A program made the translations under genes and the position numbers. The notes beneath the pieces were generated by a model. The model saw only the letters and a list, made by a program, of their open reading frames with translations. It did no database searches and had not been told where the DNA came from. From an uncultured Sphingorhabdus sp. (GTDB lineage: Bacteria; Pseudomonadota; Alphaproteobacteria; Sphingomonadales; Sphingomonadaceae), in the NCBI GenBank assembly GCA_947492905.1, contig CANLOL010000001.1:2293694-2357693 (forward strand): 64,000 bases of DNA, given 5' to 3'. Of this stretch, positions 17,705 to 28,090 are shown in pieces (the stretch's first letter is position 1; every line of letters starts with the position of its first letter).

Positions 17705-18298
17705 TCATACAGGACGGCGGGCGCGCAAAGCTTGCGCCAATGTGCCCTCGTCCAAATAATCCAATTCTCCACCTATGGGCAGTCCATGCGCCAATTGCGT
17801 TAAGCGCACGGGAAATTCTTCTAATCTCTCGGCTATATAATGCGAAGTCGCTTGCCCTTCTAAAGTTGCATTCATAGCGAGCACTACTTCATCTACATCA
17901 CCGCTGCGCACACGATTTATCAACTTATCAATATGCAAATCTTCTGGACGCACACCATCTAGCGCCGATAATTTACCGCCCAACACATGATATCTGCCAG
18001 CAAAAAGCCGCGATCTATCCAAAGCCCAAAGGTCAGAAACTTCCTCGACCACACACAAAGAACGCGTATCACGTTTGCTGTCGTTACAGATATGACAGGG
18101 TGATATAGTATCGATATTTGCGCATATAGAGCAGGTCTTCAAATTTTCATTCACAGCTCCAAGAGCCGCTAATAATGGTTGCAGTGCAGATTCGCGCTTT
18201 TTCATTAAATGCAGCACAACGCGCCGCGCAGAGCGCGGTCCAAGCCCCGGTAGGCGAGATAATGATTGCGCCAATGCGTCTATTTCTTGCGAAGCCAT
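17705..18298 (-). CDS. recR: Recombination mediator RecR
   Basis: 197 aa. It acts with RecF/RecO to load RecA at gaps. The layout is standard: N-terminal helix-hairpin-helix ([15 protein letters not shown]), a C4 zinc finger with Cys56, Cys59, Cys68 and Cys71, the Toprim domain ([13 protein letters not shown], then [16 protein letters not shown]) and a C-terminal VTRLAHG-like segment ([18 protein letters not shown]). It is divergent from fmt. Confidence 0.97.
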   Translation of the reverse strand: MASQEIDALAQSLSRLPGLGPRSARRVVLHLMKKRESALQPLLAALGAVNENLKTCSICANIDTISPCHICNDSKRDTRSLCVVEEVSDLWALDRSRLFAGRYHVLGGKLSALDGVRPEDLHIDKLINRVRSGDVDEVVLAMNATLEGQATSHYIAERLEEFPVRLTQLAHGLPIGGELDYLDEGTLAQALRARRPV

Positions 18299-18346
18299 GC
18301 TTGATTACCTAAAGCCTATTATAAACTTTTACCAAGGGAAAATTAT

Positions 18347-19258
18347 ATGCGCATTGCTTTTATGGGAACACCCGATTTTGCTGTCCCTGCTTTGTGCGCT
18401 CTACATGATGCAGGACATGATATTATAGCAGTCTATAGCCAGCCCCCGCGTCCAGCCAATCGCGGCAAGAAACTCACCAAATCAGCAGTGCATATGGCGG
18501 CGGAGGAATTGGGCTTAGCTGTCAAAACACCGCTCAATTTTAAAAACCAACAGGATCAAGATGAATTTAATGCCCTTGGCAGTGACATAGCTATAGTGGC
18601 GGCTTATGGATTGATATTACCGCAAAGCATATTGGATATGCCCAATCATGGATGCCTCAATATCCATGGATCTTTATTACCGCGTTGGCGCGGTGCAGCC
18701 CCTGTGCAGCGGGCGATAGAGGCAGGTGATACAGAAACTGGCGTTATGATTATGCAAATGGAAGCGGGATTAGACACTGGCCCTGTGCGCGCGACATCAA
18801 AGACAATGATCGCAGATAAAAACACCGCTATACTCACCAAAGAATTGGCGGATATAGGAGCAAAATTGCTGGTCGATGTTTTGCAAGATTTATCAGCATA
18901 TCCCGCCATAGCCCAATCAGAGGGCGTAACTTATGCGAAGAAAATCACCAAAGAAGAAGCCCGCATAGATTTTAGCCAAGAGGCCCAGATTATAGAACGC
19001 AAAATTCGTGCTTATAATCCAATGCCGGGAGCATTTTTTGAACAGGATAATATCCGTTATCGTATTCACAGTGCACAAATTATCGACGCACAAGGCAATG
19101 CTGGAGAAATTTTGGACGATCAAATGACTATCGCTTGCGGCCATCAGTCTATGCGGCCCATCATCATCCAAAAAGCTGGCAAACCCAAAATGGCTCTAGA
19201 TGAATTTCTGCGCGGCAATGCTTTTCCTAAAGGCCTAAAACTGGATCATATTATATGA
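18347..19258 (+). CDS. fmt: Methionyl-tRNA formyltransferase
   Basis: 303 aa. It formylates initiator Met-tRNA from 10-formyl-THF. The catalytic residues Asn105 and His107 ([16 protein letters not shown]) and Asp143 (GLDTGPV) are visible, and the C-terminal OB-like domain starts near residue 205. AAGGGA precedes ATG 18347. The genes def (opposite strand) and fmt cluster, as is common, here with recR between them. Overlaps truA by 4 bp. Confidence 0.97.
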   Translation: MRIAFMGTPDFAVPALCALHDAGHDIIAVYSQPPRPANRGKKLTKSAVHMAAEELGLAVKTPLNFKNQQDQDEFNALGSDIAIVAAYGLILPQSILDMPNHGCLNIHGSLLPRWRGAAPVQRAIEAGDTETGVMIMQMEAGLDTGPVRATSKTMIADKNTAILTKELADIGAKLLVDVLQDLSAYPAIAQSEGVTYAKKITKEEARIDFSQEAQIIERKIRAYNPMPGAFFEQDNIRYRIHSAQIIDAQGNAGEILDDQMTIACGHQSMRPIIIQKAGKPKMALDEFLRGNAFPKGLKLDHII

Positions 19259-20043
19259 AACGATATGCCATCTGCATAGAATTTCACGGCGCTCCCTTTA
19301 TGGGTTGGCAGCGCCAAAGCCACGGCCCAAGCGTTCAGCAAACCATCGAAGAAGCCATATATGGCATCACCCAACAAGAAGTCGTTTTACAAGGCGCAGG
19401 TCGCACCGATGCTGGCGTTCATGCAAAAGCGATGGTTGCTCATTTTGATCTGGATACAAAATTATCAGATTTCCGCCTTATCGAAGGCATCAATGCCAAA
19501 TTAATCCATCAACCTATCGCAATATTGGATATTGCGGCTGTTGCGGATGATTGGCATGCACGATTTTCCTGTCATGGACGTTCCTATCGCTATCGTATCA
19601 TTAATCGCCGCGCGCCATTGACCCATGATAAAGGCCTTGCATGGAGAGTGGCGCGAACATTAGATGTTGATGCTATGCATGATGCTGCACAATGCCTCAT
19701 TGGCGTGCATGATTTTACTACATTTCGCAGCACGCAATGCCAATCCAAAAGCCCTGTTAAATCACTAGAAAAGCTGACCGTTAGCCGCATAGATGAGCAT
19801 GAAATATGGGTCGAAGCGGCGGCTATTTCTTTCTTGCATCATCAAGTGCGCTCTATGGTGGGATGCTTAGCCGAAGTCGGTATGGGCAAATGGGATAAAT
19901 CAGACCTTCAAGCGGCCTTAGAAGCCAAAGACCGCAATGCATTGGCGCTTAATGCACCGCCCGATGGATTATATTTTATGGGGGCACTTTATGAAGATCT
20001 ACCTTTTGCAGTAAATCGCAGCAAGCTTAATAAGGTACTATAA
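19255..20043 (+). CDS. truA: tRNA pseudouridine(38-40) synthase TruA
   Basis: 262 aa. It makes pseudouridine in the tRNA anticodon stem-loop. The catalytic Asp52 lies in [11 protein letters not shown]. The C-terminal motif [17 protein letters not shown] is diagnostic. Its ATG overlaps the fmt stop (ATGA), so the two are translationally coupled. Confidence 0.97.
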   Translation: MKRYAICIEFHGAPFMGWQRQSHGPSVQQTIEEAIYGITQQEVVLQGAGRTDAGVHAKAMVAHFDLDTKLSDFRLIEGINAKLIHQPIAILDIAAVADDWHARFSCHGRSYRYRIINRRAPLTHDKGLAWRVARTLDVDAMHDAAQCLIGVHDFTTFRSTQCQSKSPVKSLEKLTVSRIDEHEIWVEAAAISFLHHQVRSMVGCLAEVGMGKWDKSDLQAALEAKDRNALALNAPPDGLYFMGALYEDLPFAVNRSKLNKVL

Positions 20044-20066
20044 TTAATCCCTATTGGTTCGAGTCT

Positions 20067-21959
20067 TTAGCCAAAAATTTTCTGCATAGATTTTTCTAGC
20101 ACCACCAATTGCCATAATGTACGGCTATTATCGCTTTTACCCGCTATATGATCTTCGGCCAATTTACTAAGGTTATCGGCCTCAAACCAACCGCTTTGCT
20201 CCAATATGCTGCTGCTTGAGATGCTGCGCGCTGTATCTGCTAATGGTCCGCGAAACCATTGCGATATAGGCGTTACGAACCCCATTTTCGGACGGTATAA
20301 TATGTCATCGGGTAGATATTTCTCTAGGCTGCGCTTCATTAAATATTTGCCTTGGCCGCGCCGAACTCGCATATTCTCTGGCAGCTTTGCCGCAAATTCT
20401 ATCAAATTATGATCCAATAATGGCTCACGCGCCTCAAGGCTTGCGCCCATGCTAGCGCGATCAACTTTCGTCAATATATCACCGGGCAACCACATTTTCA
20501 TATCGGCATATTGCGCTTGGTCTAGACCGCTTCTCGCAGGCGCATTTTGCATAAGTTTGTGCATATGGGCTTCGGAAGAATAGCCATCTATGCTGCGCAG
20601 CATTTTTGCGGAATATAACGCCATTCTTTGCGATGGAGATGTGACACCAACAGCCTCGCTATAACCTTCATACCCCTCTCTTGCGAGCGATAAGAAAGTC
20701 GTTTTAGCACGCAGAGGGCGCGGCGCCCAATCGGCTTTTGGATAATATTTGCCCAGTGTTCCAAATAATGGACTGCGCAAAGACCCCGGAAATAATGATC
20801 TAATGCGTTCTTCTCCATGATGAAAAACATGACGGCGATACCCCGCCATCGCCTCATCAGCGCCATCACCCGATAGAGCAACGGTCACATTTTCGCGTGC
20901 CAATTGGCAAACGCGGTACGTCGGCAGAGCAGACGCATCCGCAAATGGTTCATCATATAGGTCGGTCAGACGGTCCAGCAAAGTATAATCATCTGCTGCG
21001 ACGGTTCGGCTGCGATGATCCGTTAAAAACCGATTGGCGATCAAGTCAGCATAGCCGCTCTCATCCAACTTAGCTTCGTTAAAGCCTATTGAGCATGTCT
21101 TGACGGGGTTAGAAGATAGCTCACTCATCAATGCAACAACTGCACTGCTATCTACTCCGCCCGATAAAAATGCACCCAATGGCACATCGGATACCATACG
21201 TGATTGCACTGCATCGCGCATGAGGCGCAATAATTCTTCTTGAAGCTCAGCTTCACTGCCCGAAACGCGATTGGAAAAATCAATATCCCACCACTGCACT
21301 TCGGCTGGCATCTTCTTGCCTTGCTCAAGCAGCAAATAATGCCCTGCTGCTAATTTTTGAACTCCAGAAACAATAGAGCTATGATCGGGAACATATCCAA
21401 AAGCCAAATAGTCATCTAGCGCATATAGATTGGGTTCTTTGCGTAGCGCGGGATGCGCCAATAATGCTTTAAGCTCTGAACCAAATATCACGCTGCCATC
21501 GGATAATTGAGCATAGAAAAGAGGCTTAACCCCCAAACGGTCTCGCGCAATAAACAATGATTTTTCGCGTGCATCATAAATGGCAAATGCGAACATGCCT
21601 TGAAAATGCCTAAGGCAATCAACACCCCAATGGTCCCAGCCATGCAAAATGACTTCGCTGTCACCATCGGTCAGAAATTCATAACCAGCGTTTTGCAAAA
21701 TGGTGCGCAATTTTTGATAATTGTAAATCTCGCCATTGAAACTAAGCACGCGATTATCATCGGCAGAAACCATTGGCTGCGGACTACCCTCAACATCAAT
21801 GATAGACAATCGCCTATGTCCCAAACCAACGCCAGCCGCCGTCCATACACCGCTGCCATCTGGGCCGCGATGGACCATAGGGTCGCACATCAATTTAATG
21901 CGTTTTGGGTCTACTGGCTTGGCCGTTTCCAAATGGAATATACCTGCTATTCCGCACAT
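20067..21959 (-). CDS. XrtA-system amidotransferase, asparagine synthase-like
   Basis: 630 aa. The N-terminal glutamine amidotransferase (Ntn) domain begins MCGIAGIF with Cys2 as nucleophile. The C-terminal asparagine-synthase ATP-pyrophosphatase domain carries LSGGVDSSAV near residue 265 and LSGDGADEAMAGY. The length and gene context match the amidotransferase found in exosortase A loci, thought to aminate a sugar or acyl acid of the exopolysaccharide rather than make asparagine. Last gene of the minus-strand XrtA run, starting 1 bp after the xrtA stop. Confidence 0.92.
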   Translation of the reverse strand: MCGIAGIFHLETAKPVDPKRIKLMCDPMVHRGPDGSGVWTAAGVGLGHRRLSIIDVEGSPQPMVSADDNRVLSFNGEIYNYQKLRTILQNAGYEFLTDGDSEVILHGWDHWGVDCLRHFQGMFAFAIYDAREKSLFIARDRLGVKPLFYAQLSDGSVIFGSELKALLAHPALRKEPNLYALDDYLAFGYVPDHSSIVSGVQKLAAGHYLLLEQGKKMPAEVQWWDIDFSNRVSGSEAELQEELLRLMRDAVQSRMVSDVPLGAFLSGGVDSSAVVALMSELSSNPVKTCSIGFNEAKLDESGYADLIANRFLTDHRSRTVAADDYTLLDRLTDLYDEPFADASALPTYRVCQLARENVTVALSGDGADEAMAGYRRHVFHHGEERIRSLFPGSLRSPLFGTLGKYYPKADWAPRPLRAKTTFLSLAREGYEGYSEAVGVTSPSQRMALYSAKMLRSIDGYSSEAHMHKLMQNAPARSGLDQAQYADMKMWLPGDILTKVDRASMGASLEAREPLLDHNLIEFAAKLPENMRVRRGQGKYLMKRSLEKYLPDDILYRPKMGFVTPISQWFRGPLADTARSISSSSILEQSGWFEADNLSKLAEDHIAGKSDNSRTLWQLVVLEKSMQKIFG

Positions 21960-21960
21960 A

Positions 21961-23505
21961 TTATTTTATACCTGCTGCGCTATCGGCGAGATCATCAATA
22001 TTGCCCAAATCCGTTAAAAATCTCTCCATATTCGCGCTCGTATCAACGCCATCTCTATGCTCTGCTGATATAAGCACAGCAACAGATTGTTGATTAGATA
22101 ATGTCAATTTGGATAATAATGTCGCCAACTTCACTTGAATAGCGCTGCCCGTTGTCGTGCCATTGACACGGTAATAGCTGTAAACATCGCGTGATACAGG
22201 GCCGGGTGCAGTAATGCGCTCTCCCTTAGCACCTTCGGGGGCATTGATATTCGCTGTCCATGACCAATCGCTGTCGGGACCAATAGCTCCTTGCGCAAAA
22301 GCGATTAATTCGCGGCCTTCCTCTTGGCGATCAAACACGATAATAGCCATGTCAACGATACGGCCTTCGCTATCCCTATATCTTTGCCCAACGTTAAAAT
22401 TGGATCCTGCAAAATAGGGTTGCCAATCATAAAGCGGCTCATAGGCGATTTTTTCCCAACCCGAAATTTCAGGGGCGATCACTGCGTCAGGCACTTCTGA
22501 TGATTGCGCAGCAATGGCGCTCGACCATAGAAATGGCACAATCATAATCGCTGCGATTGATAATAATGCTTTATTGTGCTGCATCACATATTTTGGCGTT
22601 CCAATTAAGGGCGATGGATCAAATGCAGCTTCATCAATATGTTTGTCAAACCAGCGCCATCCAATTGCCATTACCAACACCAAAACAAGTGCGAAAAATA
22701 TCCATCCATAGAATATATGATCAAAACCAGCGGCAAATTCTATGCCCGTATGATGCGCTATATAAATAGTACCCCAAGCCCGTATACCATTAGCAACAAT
22801 GGGCATGACAACGCATAAAATCATAAATGCTATTCTGCGGGTCCAGCTTTTGAAGCAAATGTTTGAAACCAAAGCACCATAAGCGATCATCGCTATTAAA
22901 AATTCAATACCGGAACAGGCCTCAGCGACCCTAAAATATCCCGTAGGCGTTGTAATGAAGATACCGTCTATATAGGCTGGAATACCAACAAGATCGAGCA
23001 AGAACATGCACATATCAGCCGTAATCGTCTGAAGCCAAGGCACCAATTCATCACCAATAGGCACCATGAAAAATGAATATAGTAATGGGAATAATAACCC
23101 CCTGCTTACATTATAACCCAATATGGTAATAACGGCGCCTTGCAGCAGCATCACCAAACCCAATTGCCGCGCAAGGGCAACGCCTGCCAATTCACCAAGA
23201 AACCAGCCTGTGCTGGCGGCGGCCATATATAATAGTCCTGGGGCAAAGAAATGCGGCGTGATAGCAGTAACTTCTTCTTTACGCCTTGCTACTAGCCAGA
23301 TCAAAATAGGCAGGATTAACAAGCAATGGTTAAAGGTAGAGCTGTTCCACCATATCCCGACAATATCGCTAGCATCGCTAAAGAATAGCAACAATATCGC
23401 TGCCCAAGCTGCTCCTAGGTAAGTTAGATGCAATCTCCAACCTTGCGCCGCCAATGGCGCTGCATCGCGAATATCTTGTCTAATATTGATGGCTTTATCA
23501 CTCAT
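21961..23505 (-). CDS. xrtA: Exosortase A fused to EpsI domain
   Basis: 514 aa. Residues 1-300 form the polytopic exosortase with the predicted catalytic triad Cys197 (EACSGIEFL), Arg242 (NGIRAW) and His263 (FDHIFYG). Exosortases are inner-membrane transpeptidase-like enzymes that cut PEP-CTERM sorting signals. Residues about 310-514 form a membrane-anchored EpsI-type domain (one helix near 312-333, then a periplasmic part), a fusion common for XrtA. ATGA overlap with the glycosyltransferase upstream. No PEP-CTERM substrate is encoded in this window. Confidence 0.95.
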   Translation of the reverse strand: MSDKAINIRQDIRDAAPLAAQGWRLHLTYLGAAWAAILLLFFSDASDIVGIWWNSSTFNHCLLILPILIWLVARRKEEVTAITPHFFAPGLLYMAAASTGWFLGELAGVALARQLGLVMLLQGAVITILGYNVSRGLLFPLLYSFFMVPIGDELVPWLQTITADMCMFLLDLVGIPAYIDGIFITTPTGYFRVAEACSGIEFLIAMIAYGALVSNICFKSWTRRIAFMILCVVMPIVANGIRAWGTIYIAHHTGIEFAAGFDHIFYGWIFFALVLVLVMAIGWRWFDKHIDEAAFDPSPLIGTPKYVMQHNKALLSIAAIMIVPFLWSSAIAAQSSEVPDAVIAPEISGWEKIAYEPLYDWQPYFAGSNFNVGQRYRDSEGRIVDMAIIVFDRQEEGRELIAFAQGAIGPDSDWSWTANINAPEGAKGERITAPGPVSRDVYSYYRVNGTTTGSAIQVKLATLLSKLTLSNQQSVAVLISAEHRDGVDTSANMERFLTDLGNIDDLADSAAGIK

Positions 23506-24728
23506 GCAGCATTCTCATTGTGCATGATGCTATCGAGATTGGCCAATTGCCCTTCCCAGCTATAATGTTTCATCACATGCGCGCGCGCTGCTTTACCGAT
23601 TTTCTTGCGCAGCGGAGCATTGCCCAGCAATTGATTAATATAAGCGGCTTCCTGCTTATAACTATTGGCAACATAAAAATGCTTTTCATGATCCGCGGCG
23701 ATCCCCGTTGCTGCAGCATTGGATGCGACAACTGCTTTTTGCATCGCCATTGCTTCTAGAACTTTATTTTGAATACCGCGTGCAATTTGCAATGGTGCAA
23801 CCACCAAATCAGCGGCATCAATCCAACCGCGAATATCATCCACAGCCCCCGTCACCGTCACGCTATGATCAGAATTGAGTGCTAATACTTCCTTACTAGG
23901 ATTACGCCCAACAATCGCAAAATGAGCATCAGGATTAATAACGCGCACACGCGGCAGTATCTTATCGACAAAATAATACACGGCTTCGACATTTGGTCGA
24001 TAATCCATCTGCCCTGTGAATATCAATAGAGGGTGCGATTGAACTTGCCCATCATCCAACTTTGGAAAGTCAGCTTTTGGATTAAAATAATCCACATCAA
24101 TACCATTCCCCAGAGATTTAACTGTATCGGAGCCAAGCCTTGATCGCTCTTGAAACAATTGTGCTTCAGCAGGACTAACAAATAAATTCATATCAGCACG
24201 CGCCGCTATTGCATGTTCAAAGTCAGCTAGCACCCTGCCTTCACGCGCATTTATCCAACGCATTGGAAGCTGAAATAAAGACGCATCTTCTTGACCATAA
24301 CTCTCAAATTTTGCGCTATCAACGTCTACAAAATCCATCACAAACCGCCCCGTAAATGTATCGGGAATAAATTGCGCTAGTTGCCCTGAAAAAGCAAAGA
24401 TATGAGAGATATTATGATTTTCTAACACTTGGTTTACATAGGATTGCATAGCATCGGATGCAAAGCTTGTTACCGATATTGGTTTGTTGGATAGCAACGC
24501 TTCTATACCAGATTTCCATTGTGCCTTATCCCGCTTTTCAACATGAACCGAGGCGCAGATTTCTTGTAAGTCTCTGGTAAAGCTGACATCTCTATCATCA
24601 TCTGCAAAGGTTCCTATATGCACAGGAGCCATTTCAACCAAGCGTTTTAATATATGATGCGAGCGAATTTTATCACCGCGATCCGGTGGCCATGGAATGC
24701 GGTGAGAGAGGAATAATATCTCACCCAT
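23502..24728 (-). CDS. XrtA-locus glycosyltransferase (GT4-like)
   Basis: 408 aa, matching the sugar transferase with conserved synteny to exosortase A. The N-terminal Rossmann half opens LFLSHRIPWPPDRGDKIRSHH. The C-terminal half has LIFTGQMDYRPNVEAVYYF, FAIVGRNPS and the donor-site segment VVAPLQIARGIQNKVLEAMA with the GT-B Glu. It should add a sugar to the lipid-linked repeat unit in the cytoplasm. ATG 24728 overlaps the FemAB stop by one base (TGATG); an in-frame upstream start at 24752 is less likely. Confidence 0.9.
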   Translation of the reverse strand: MGEILFLSHRIPWPPDRGDKIRSHHILKRLVEMAPVHIGTFADDDRDVSFTRDLQEICASVHVEKRDKAQWKSGIEALLSNKPISVTSFASDAMQSYVNQVLENHNISHIFAFSGQLAQFIPDTFTGRFVMDFVDVDSAKFESYGQEDASLFQLPMRWINAREGRVLADFEHAIAARADMNLFVSPAEAQLFQERSRLGSDTVKSLGNGIDVDYFNPKADFPKLDDGQVQSHPLLIFTGQMDYRPNVEAVYYFVDKILPRVRVINPDAHFAIVGRNPSKEVLALNSDHSVTVTGAVDDIRGWIDAADLVVAPLQIARGIQNKVLEAMAMQKAVVASNAAATGIAADHEKHFYVANSYKQEAAYINQLLGNAPLRKKIGKAARAHVMKHYSWEGQLANLDSIMHNENAA

Positions 24729-25801
24729 CACCCTATTCCTTTGGCAATCCAAGGACCCAATTTATTGGCAATTGGCAATGGTAATTTTTGCCATAATGAA
24801 ATTTGTAATTTATATTTCGGGCTATTGGGATCAATATCACGAGCTTCACTATTATCGGCTGTTCTTATAGCATAAGACAGCGGCTCTGGTTCAAACCCCC
24901 AATTTTTCTTGAAAGAATAAGCGCCTGATCCTGTTTTAGAACGCCCAAAATCAAAATGCGTACACCCACGGCGACGCGAATGATTCATCAGCTCATAATA
25001 CATAATATCATTTGCACGCAAAGCACGAGCCTGCCATTTACCGCCGCCCCAATAGGGCATTACAGCGCCTTTATGATACAGACTCAAAACACTAGCGACT
25101 GGTTGTCCATCTTTGCAAACCGTCAATATATCGGCATCATTTCCAAACGCACGGAATACGCCTTCTATCAAAGATTTAGGAAATACTGGCGTACCCAAAT
25201 TGCGAACACTTTCGGCATAAATATCATAATGCCAATCTATATCACGTTGCTCTCGGCCGATATGAACTTCCAATTCATTTTTTAGGCCCTTGCGCACCTC
25301 CGCTCTTTGTTTACGCGGTATTGCAAGCAATTCAGCTTCATCATCTGTGGCCAAGGCGCGCGCAAAATTAGCATGGGCGCCTTCTTTTACTTGCCAGTCG
25401 CCAGAGGGTAAAACACCGCCGCGCAATTCAACTGTTGGACAAGAATGACGCTGCGCATATTGCCAGGCCATATCTGCCAATCTGGCTGATGCGGTTGGGC
25501 TATCGGATAAAATCCCGCCGCTTACAGAAAATCCTGATGATACTAATGCACGACCAAAAATCGGTGAATGCACAATATGCAGGGGTAATAAACCCAATAA
25601 ATCACCCGCATTATTTTCAGCCAATAAATAGAGCGCTTCTTGGTCAGTGCCTTCCGCTGCTGCTATGACCCAATGCGGACGATGAAATGGACTGCTATCA
25701 TTGCGCTGCATCAACCAAGCATCAATGCGGGTTAATTCAAGAGGGTCGTGAATATCAGCCTCTCTTACGGTTATGCGCTGTTTTAAGATTGGGGCGTTCA
25801 T
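24728..25801 (-). CDS. FemAB-like protein of the XrtA locus
   Basis: 357 aa, a GNAT-fold FemAB/BioF2-type transferase. The signature near residue 265 is HFDFGRSKTGSGAYSFKKNWG, and MPYWGGGKWQARALRAND precedes it. FemAB relatives transfer aminoacyl groups; in XrtA loci the acceptor is thought to be the exopolysaccharide but is unproven. Overlaps both neighbours (ATGA with the deacetylase stop). Confidence 0.9.
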   Translation of the reverse strand: MNAPILKQRITVREADIHDPLELTRIDAWLMQRNDSSPFHRPHWVIAAAEGTDQEALYLLAENNAGDLLGLLPLHIVHSPIFGRALVSSGFSVSGGILSDSPTASARLADMAWQYAQRHSCPTVELRGGVLPSGDWQVKEGAHANFARALATDDEAELLAIPRKQRAEVRKGLKNELEVHIGREQRDIDWHYDIYAESVRNLGTPVFPKSLIEGVFRAFGNDADILTVCKDGQPVASVLSLYHKGAVMPYWGGGKWQARALRANDIMYYELMNHSRRRGCTHFDFGRSKTGSGAYSFKKNWGFEPEPLSYAIRTADNSEARDIDPNSPKYKLQISLWQKLPLPIANKLGPWIAKGIG

Positions 25802-26667
25802 GCAGCCCTCTTAATCTTATCATTTTTGCGCACTAATTTCTCACGCGCCACCATCTCATCCATACGTTCCCACTCAAAATCACCGATTAATTTCTCTAAT
25901 TTGGCTTCCATAGTAGACAGCCGAGAATAATGACGTAATTTTGATTTAAGCGGTGCATTTTCAACACGGGGTTGATCGGGATCAATCTCCCATGGGTGGA
26001 AATAAATGATAGCAGCCTGTCCTTCATCATTATTAACTTGATTGATAGCCCAATTTGAAAAAGCATATGGGAGAAGGCGGAAAAAACCGCCTCCGCCAGC
26101 CGCTAATCTCTTGGGGCCAAGCTGCGCAGTGGTTACAGGAATCTCTAAAAAACTATTGCCCTCTATCGGCTCATAAGCAAATCGCGGGGCATCGGGCCAA
26201 CCATAATGATCATGCTTTATTGGCGCTACACTGGATGAATATTCATAACCATGCTCTGCCAAAATATCATGCGCCCACGGCGTGCGCGGATCGATTGAGA
26301 AGCTAGGAGCGCGATAGCCTTTTACTTTTTCGCCAGACAAATCTTCTAGAATAGCCCGTGATTTTTTCAAATCTGCCGCAAATTGATCTGCTGTAAAAGT
26401 AAAAACACGGTCATGTGCATAACCATGGCTTGCCACTTCATGCCCCTGTTCTACAATACGCTTAATCAACTGTGGGCAGCGTTCAGCGACCCAACCCAAA
26501 ATGAAAAAAGTAGCTTTGATATTGGTGCGTTCAAACAATGCTAATACTGCATCACTATTCTGTTCAGCGCGCAGCTCTAGGCTATTCCAATCATCACGGT
26601 CGATTACAGTTTCAAATGCTCCGACTTGAAACCAATCTTCTATATCGACTGAAATAGCATTTCGCAT
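25798..26667 (-). CDS. XrtA-locus polysaccharide deacetylase (NodB fold)
   Basis: 289 aa. A CE4-type deacetylase: SVDIEDWFQ near the N-terminus holds the catalytic Asp pair, ATFFILGWVAERCPQL follows, and the metal-binding GHEVASHGYAHDR gives H-x4-H. The C-terminal HPWEIDPDQPR is the DUF3473-like tail of this subfamily. It probably removes N- or O-acetyl groups from the exopolysaccharide. ATG 26667 is chosen because GGAG lies 8 bp upstream; a GTG at 26676 is possible. Confidence 0.93.
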   Translation of the reverse strand: MRNAISVDIEDWFQVGAFETVIDRDDWNSLELRAEQNSDAVLALFERTNIKATFFILGWVAERCPQLIKRIVEQGHEVASHGYAHDRVFTFTADQFAADLKKSRAILEDLSGEKVKGYRAPSFSIDPRTPWAHDILAEHGYEYSSSVAPIKHDHYGWPDAPRFAYEPIEGNSFLEIPVTTAQLGPKRLAAGGGGFFRLLPYAFSNWAINQVNNDEGQAAIIYFHPWEIDPDQPRVENAPLKSKLRHYSRLSTMEAKLEKLIGDFEWERMDEMVAREKLVRKNDKIKRAA

Positions 26668-26726
26668 CGAGTTCACTCCACTAAATCAACAGCGAATAAC
26701 ATATTTTGCTGTTGTAATATTGCTTC

Positions 26727-28049
26727 TTAAGCCGCTTTATCACTATGTTGCAACTCATCATTATCTTCCATCCACTGGATCATCATGGTCAATGTTTGAC
26801 GCAATGTGATATCATGTTCTGATAATTTTGCTTCTAACATATCCACACGATCAAGCAATTTTTGATAATCATCTGCACTATTATTTACATATTCTGGTTT
26901 TCCACCATAATATGGTGACACAGGAGGATTTTGCGTCTCTTCATTTTGCGCATTTGCAATATTATCTGAAATTGCTTCTTTTTCATCGTCAATCATCTCT
27001 GACGCTTCTTCAAGAGCAATAACCTCAGAAACATAATCTTCAGAAACCTCATCAGACTCTAATTCTTCATCCGGATTCTCATCATGCACAGCCTCTTCGA
27101 TAAGTGCTTCTTCATTAGGAACATCATCATTGATGCTCTCATCATCAAGAGCCTCTTCATCAGCTTGCTTTTCATACATAGATTGCGGAATATCATTAGG
27201 ACCAGCTTTTGCAGATAAAGGGGCCTCATATTCAAAAGGCTCACCCGCCATATCGGCAATTACGGCTTTAATCATATTGCCATCAATGACATGCAATTCT
27301 TCAACAGCACCCATCAGCAACACACGTTGCATCAAAGTGTTTAATTGACGCGGAACACCATTGGTTTCCTCAAACATCTCTTCAAAGGCATCATCATTAA
27401 AGCTTGGATTGCCATTCCAACCAGCGCATTTTAGACGATGTTCAATATAGGGTTCTACTTCATCGCTATCCATCGGTTCTAAATGATGGGTCGCAATGAT
27501 GCGTTGACGCAATTGCTCTAATTTAGAGCTATTATGAATCAAATCTCGAAATTCCGGCTGCCCCAATAAGAAAATCTGCAATAGGGCCGTTGAACCCAAT
27601 TGAAAATTGGACAACATACGCAGTTCTTCTAAAGCATCAATAGACAGGTTTTGCGCTTCATCGACAACCAATAAGCAGCGACGTCCCGCTCTTGCTTCGC
27701 TGTGCAAAAACTTCTCAATCGCATTTAATGCCGATGCTTTATCAGCGCCATCCACATCAATCCCAAAACTATTCGCCGCCATTTTGATAAGATCATTGCC
27801 ATCCAATTGACTGGTAACAATAGTAGATGCGGTCAAACGTGCCGTATCAATAGTGGCCATCAAATGGCTAACCAATGTTGTTTTACCCGAGCCAATATCC
27901 CCAGTAATAACAATGAAACCCTCACCTTGTGCAAGACCATATCCTAAATAAGATAGAGCTTTGCGATGCGTGACGCTTTCAAAATAGAATATGGGATCCG
28001 GCGTTAGCTGAAACGGGCGACCTTCAAATCCATAAAATTGATCATACAT
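26727..28049 (-). CDS. XrtA-locus AAA ATPase with acidic C-terminal extension
   Basis: 440 aa. Residues 1-265 are the ExeA/GspA-like ATPase of exosortase loci: YGFEGRPFQLTPDP, Walker A at 50-58 (GDIGSGKTT), Walker B LLVVDEAQN with Asp130 and Glu131, and sensor region RQRIIATHHLEP. Residues about 280-375 are a highly acidic Glu/Asp tract, followed by a short predicted coiled coil (about 395-430). The tail makes the protein clearly longer than the ATPase domain alone. AGGAAA lies 6 bp before ATG 28049. Likely couples ATP use to polysaccharide or protein handling at the inner membrane. Confidence 0.9.
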   Translation of the reverse strand: MYDQFYGFEGRPFQLTPDPIFYFESVTHRKALSYLGYGLAQGEGFIVITGDIGSGKTTLVSHLMATIDTARLTASTIVTSQLDGNDLIKMAANSFGIDVDGADKASALNAIEKFLHSEARAGRRCLLVVDEAQNLSIDALEELRMLSNFQLGSTALLQIFLLGQPEFRDLIHNSSKLEQLRQRIIATHHLEPMDSDEVEPYIEHRLKCAGWNGNPSFNDDAFEEMFEETNGVPRQLNTLMQRVLLMGAVEELHVIDGNMIKAVIADMAGEPFEYEAPLSAKAGPNDIPQSMYEKQADEEALDDESINDDVPNEEALIEEAVHDENPDEELESDEVSEDYVSEVIALEEASEMIDDEKEAISDNIANAQNEETQNPPVSPYYGGKPEYVNNSADDYQKLLDRVDMLEAKLSEHDITLRQTLTMMIQWMEDNDELQHSDKAA

Positions 28050-28090
28050 ATTATTTTTCCTGTTTAATCAGTGCGATTATACAATTTGAA

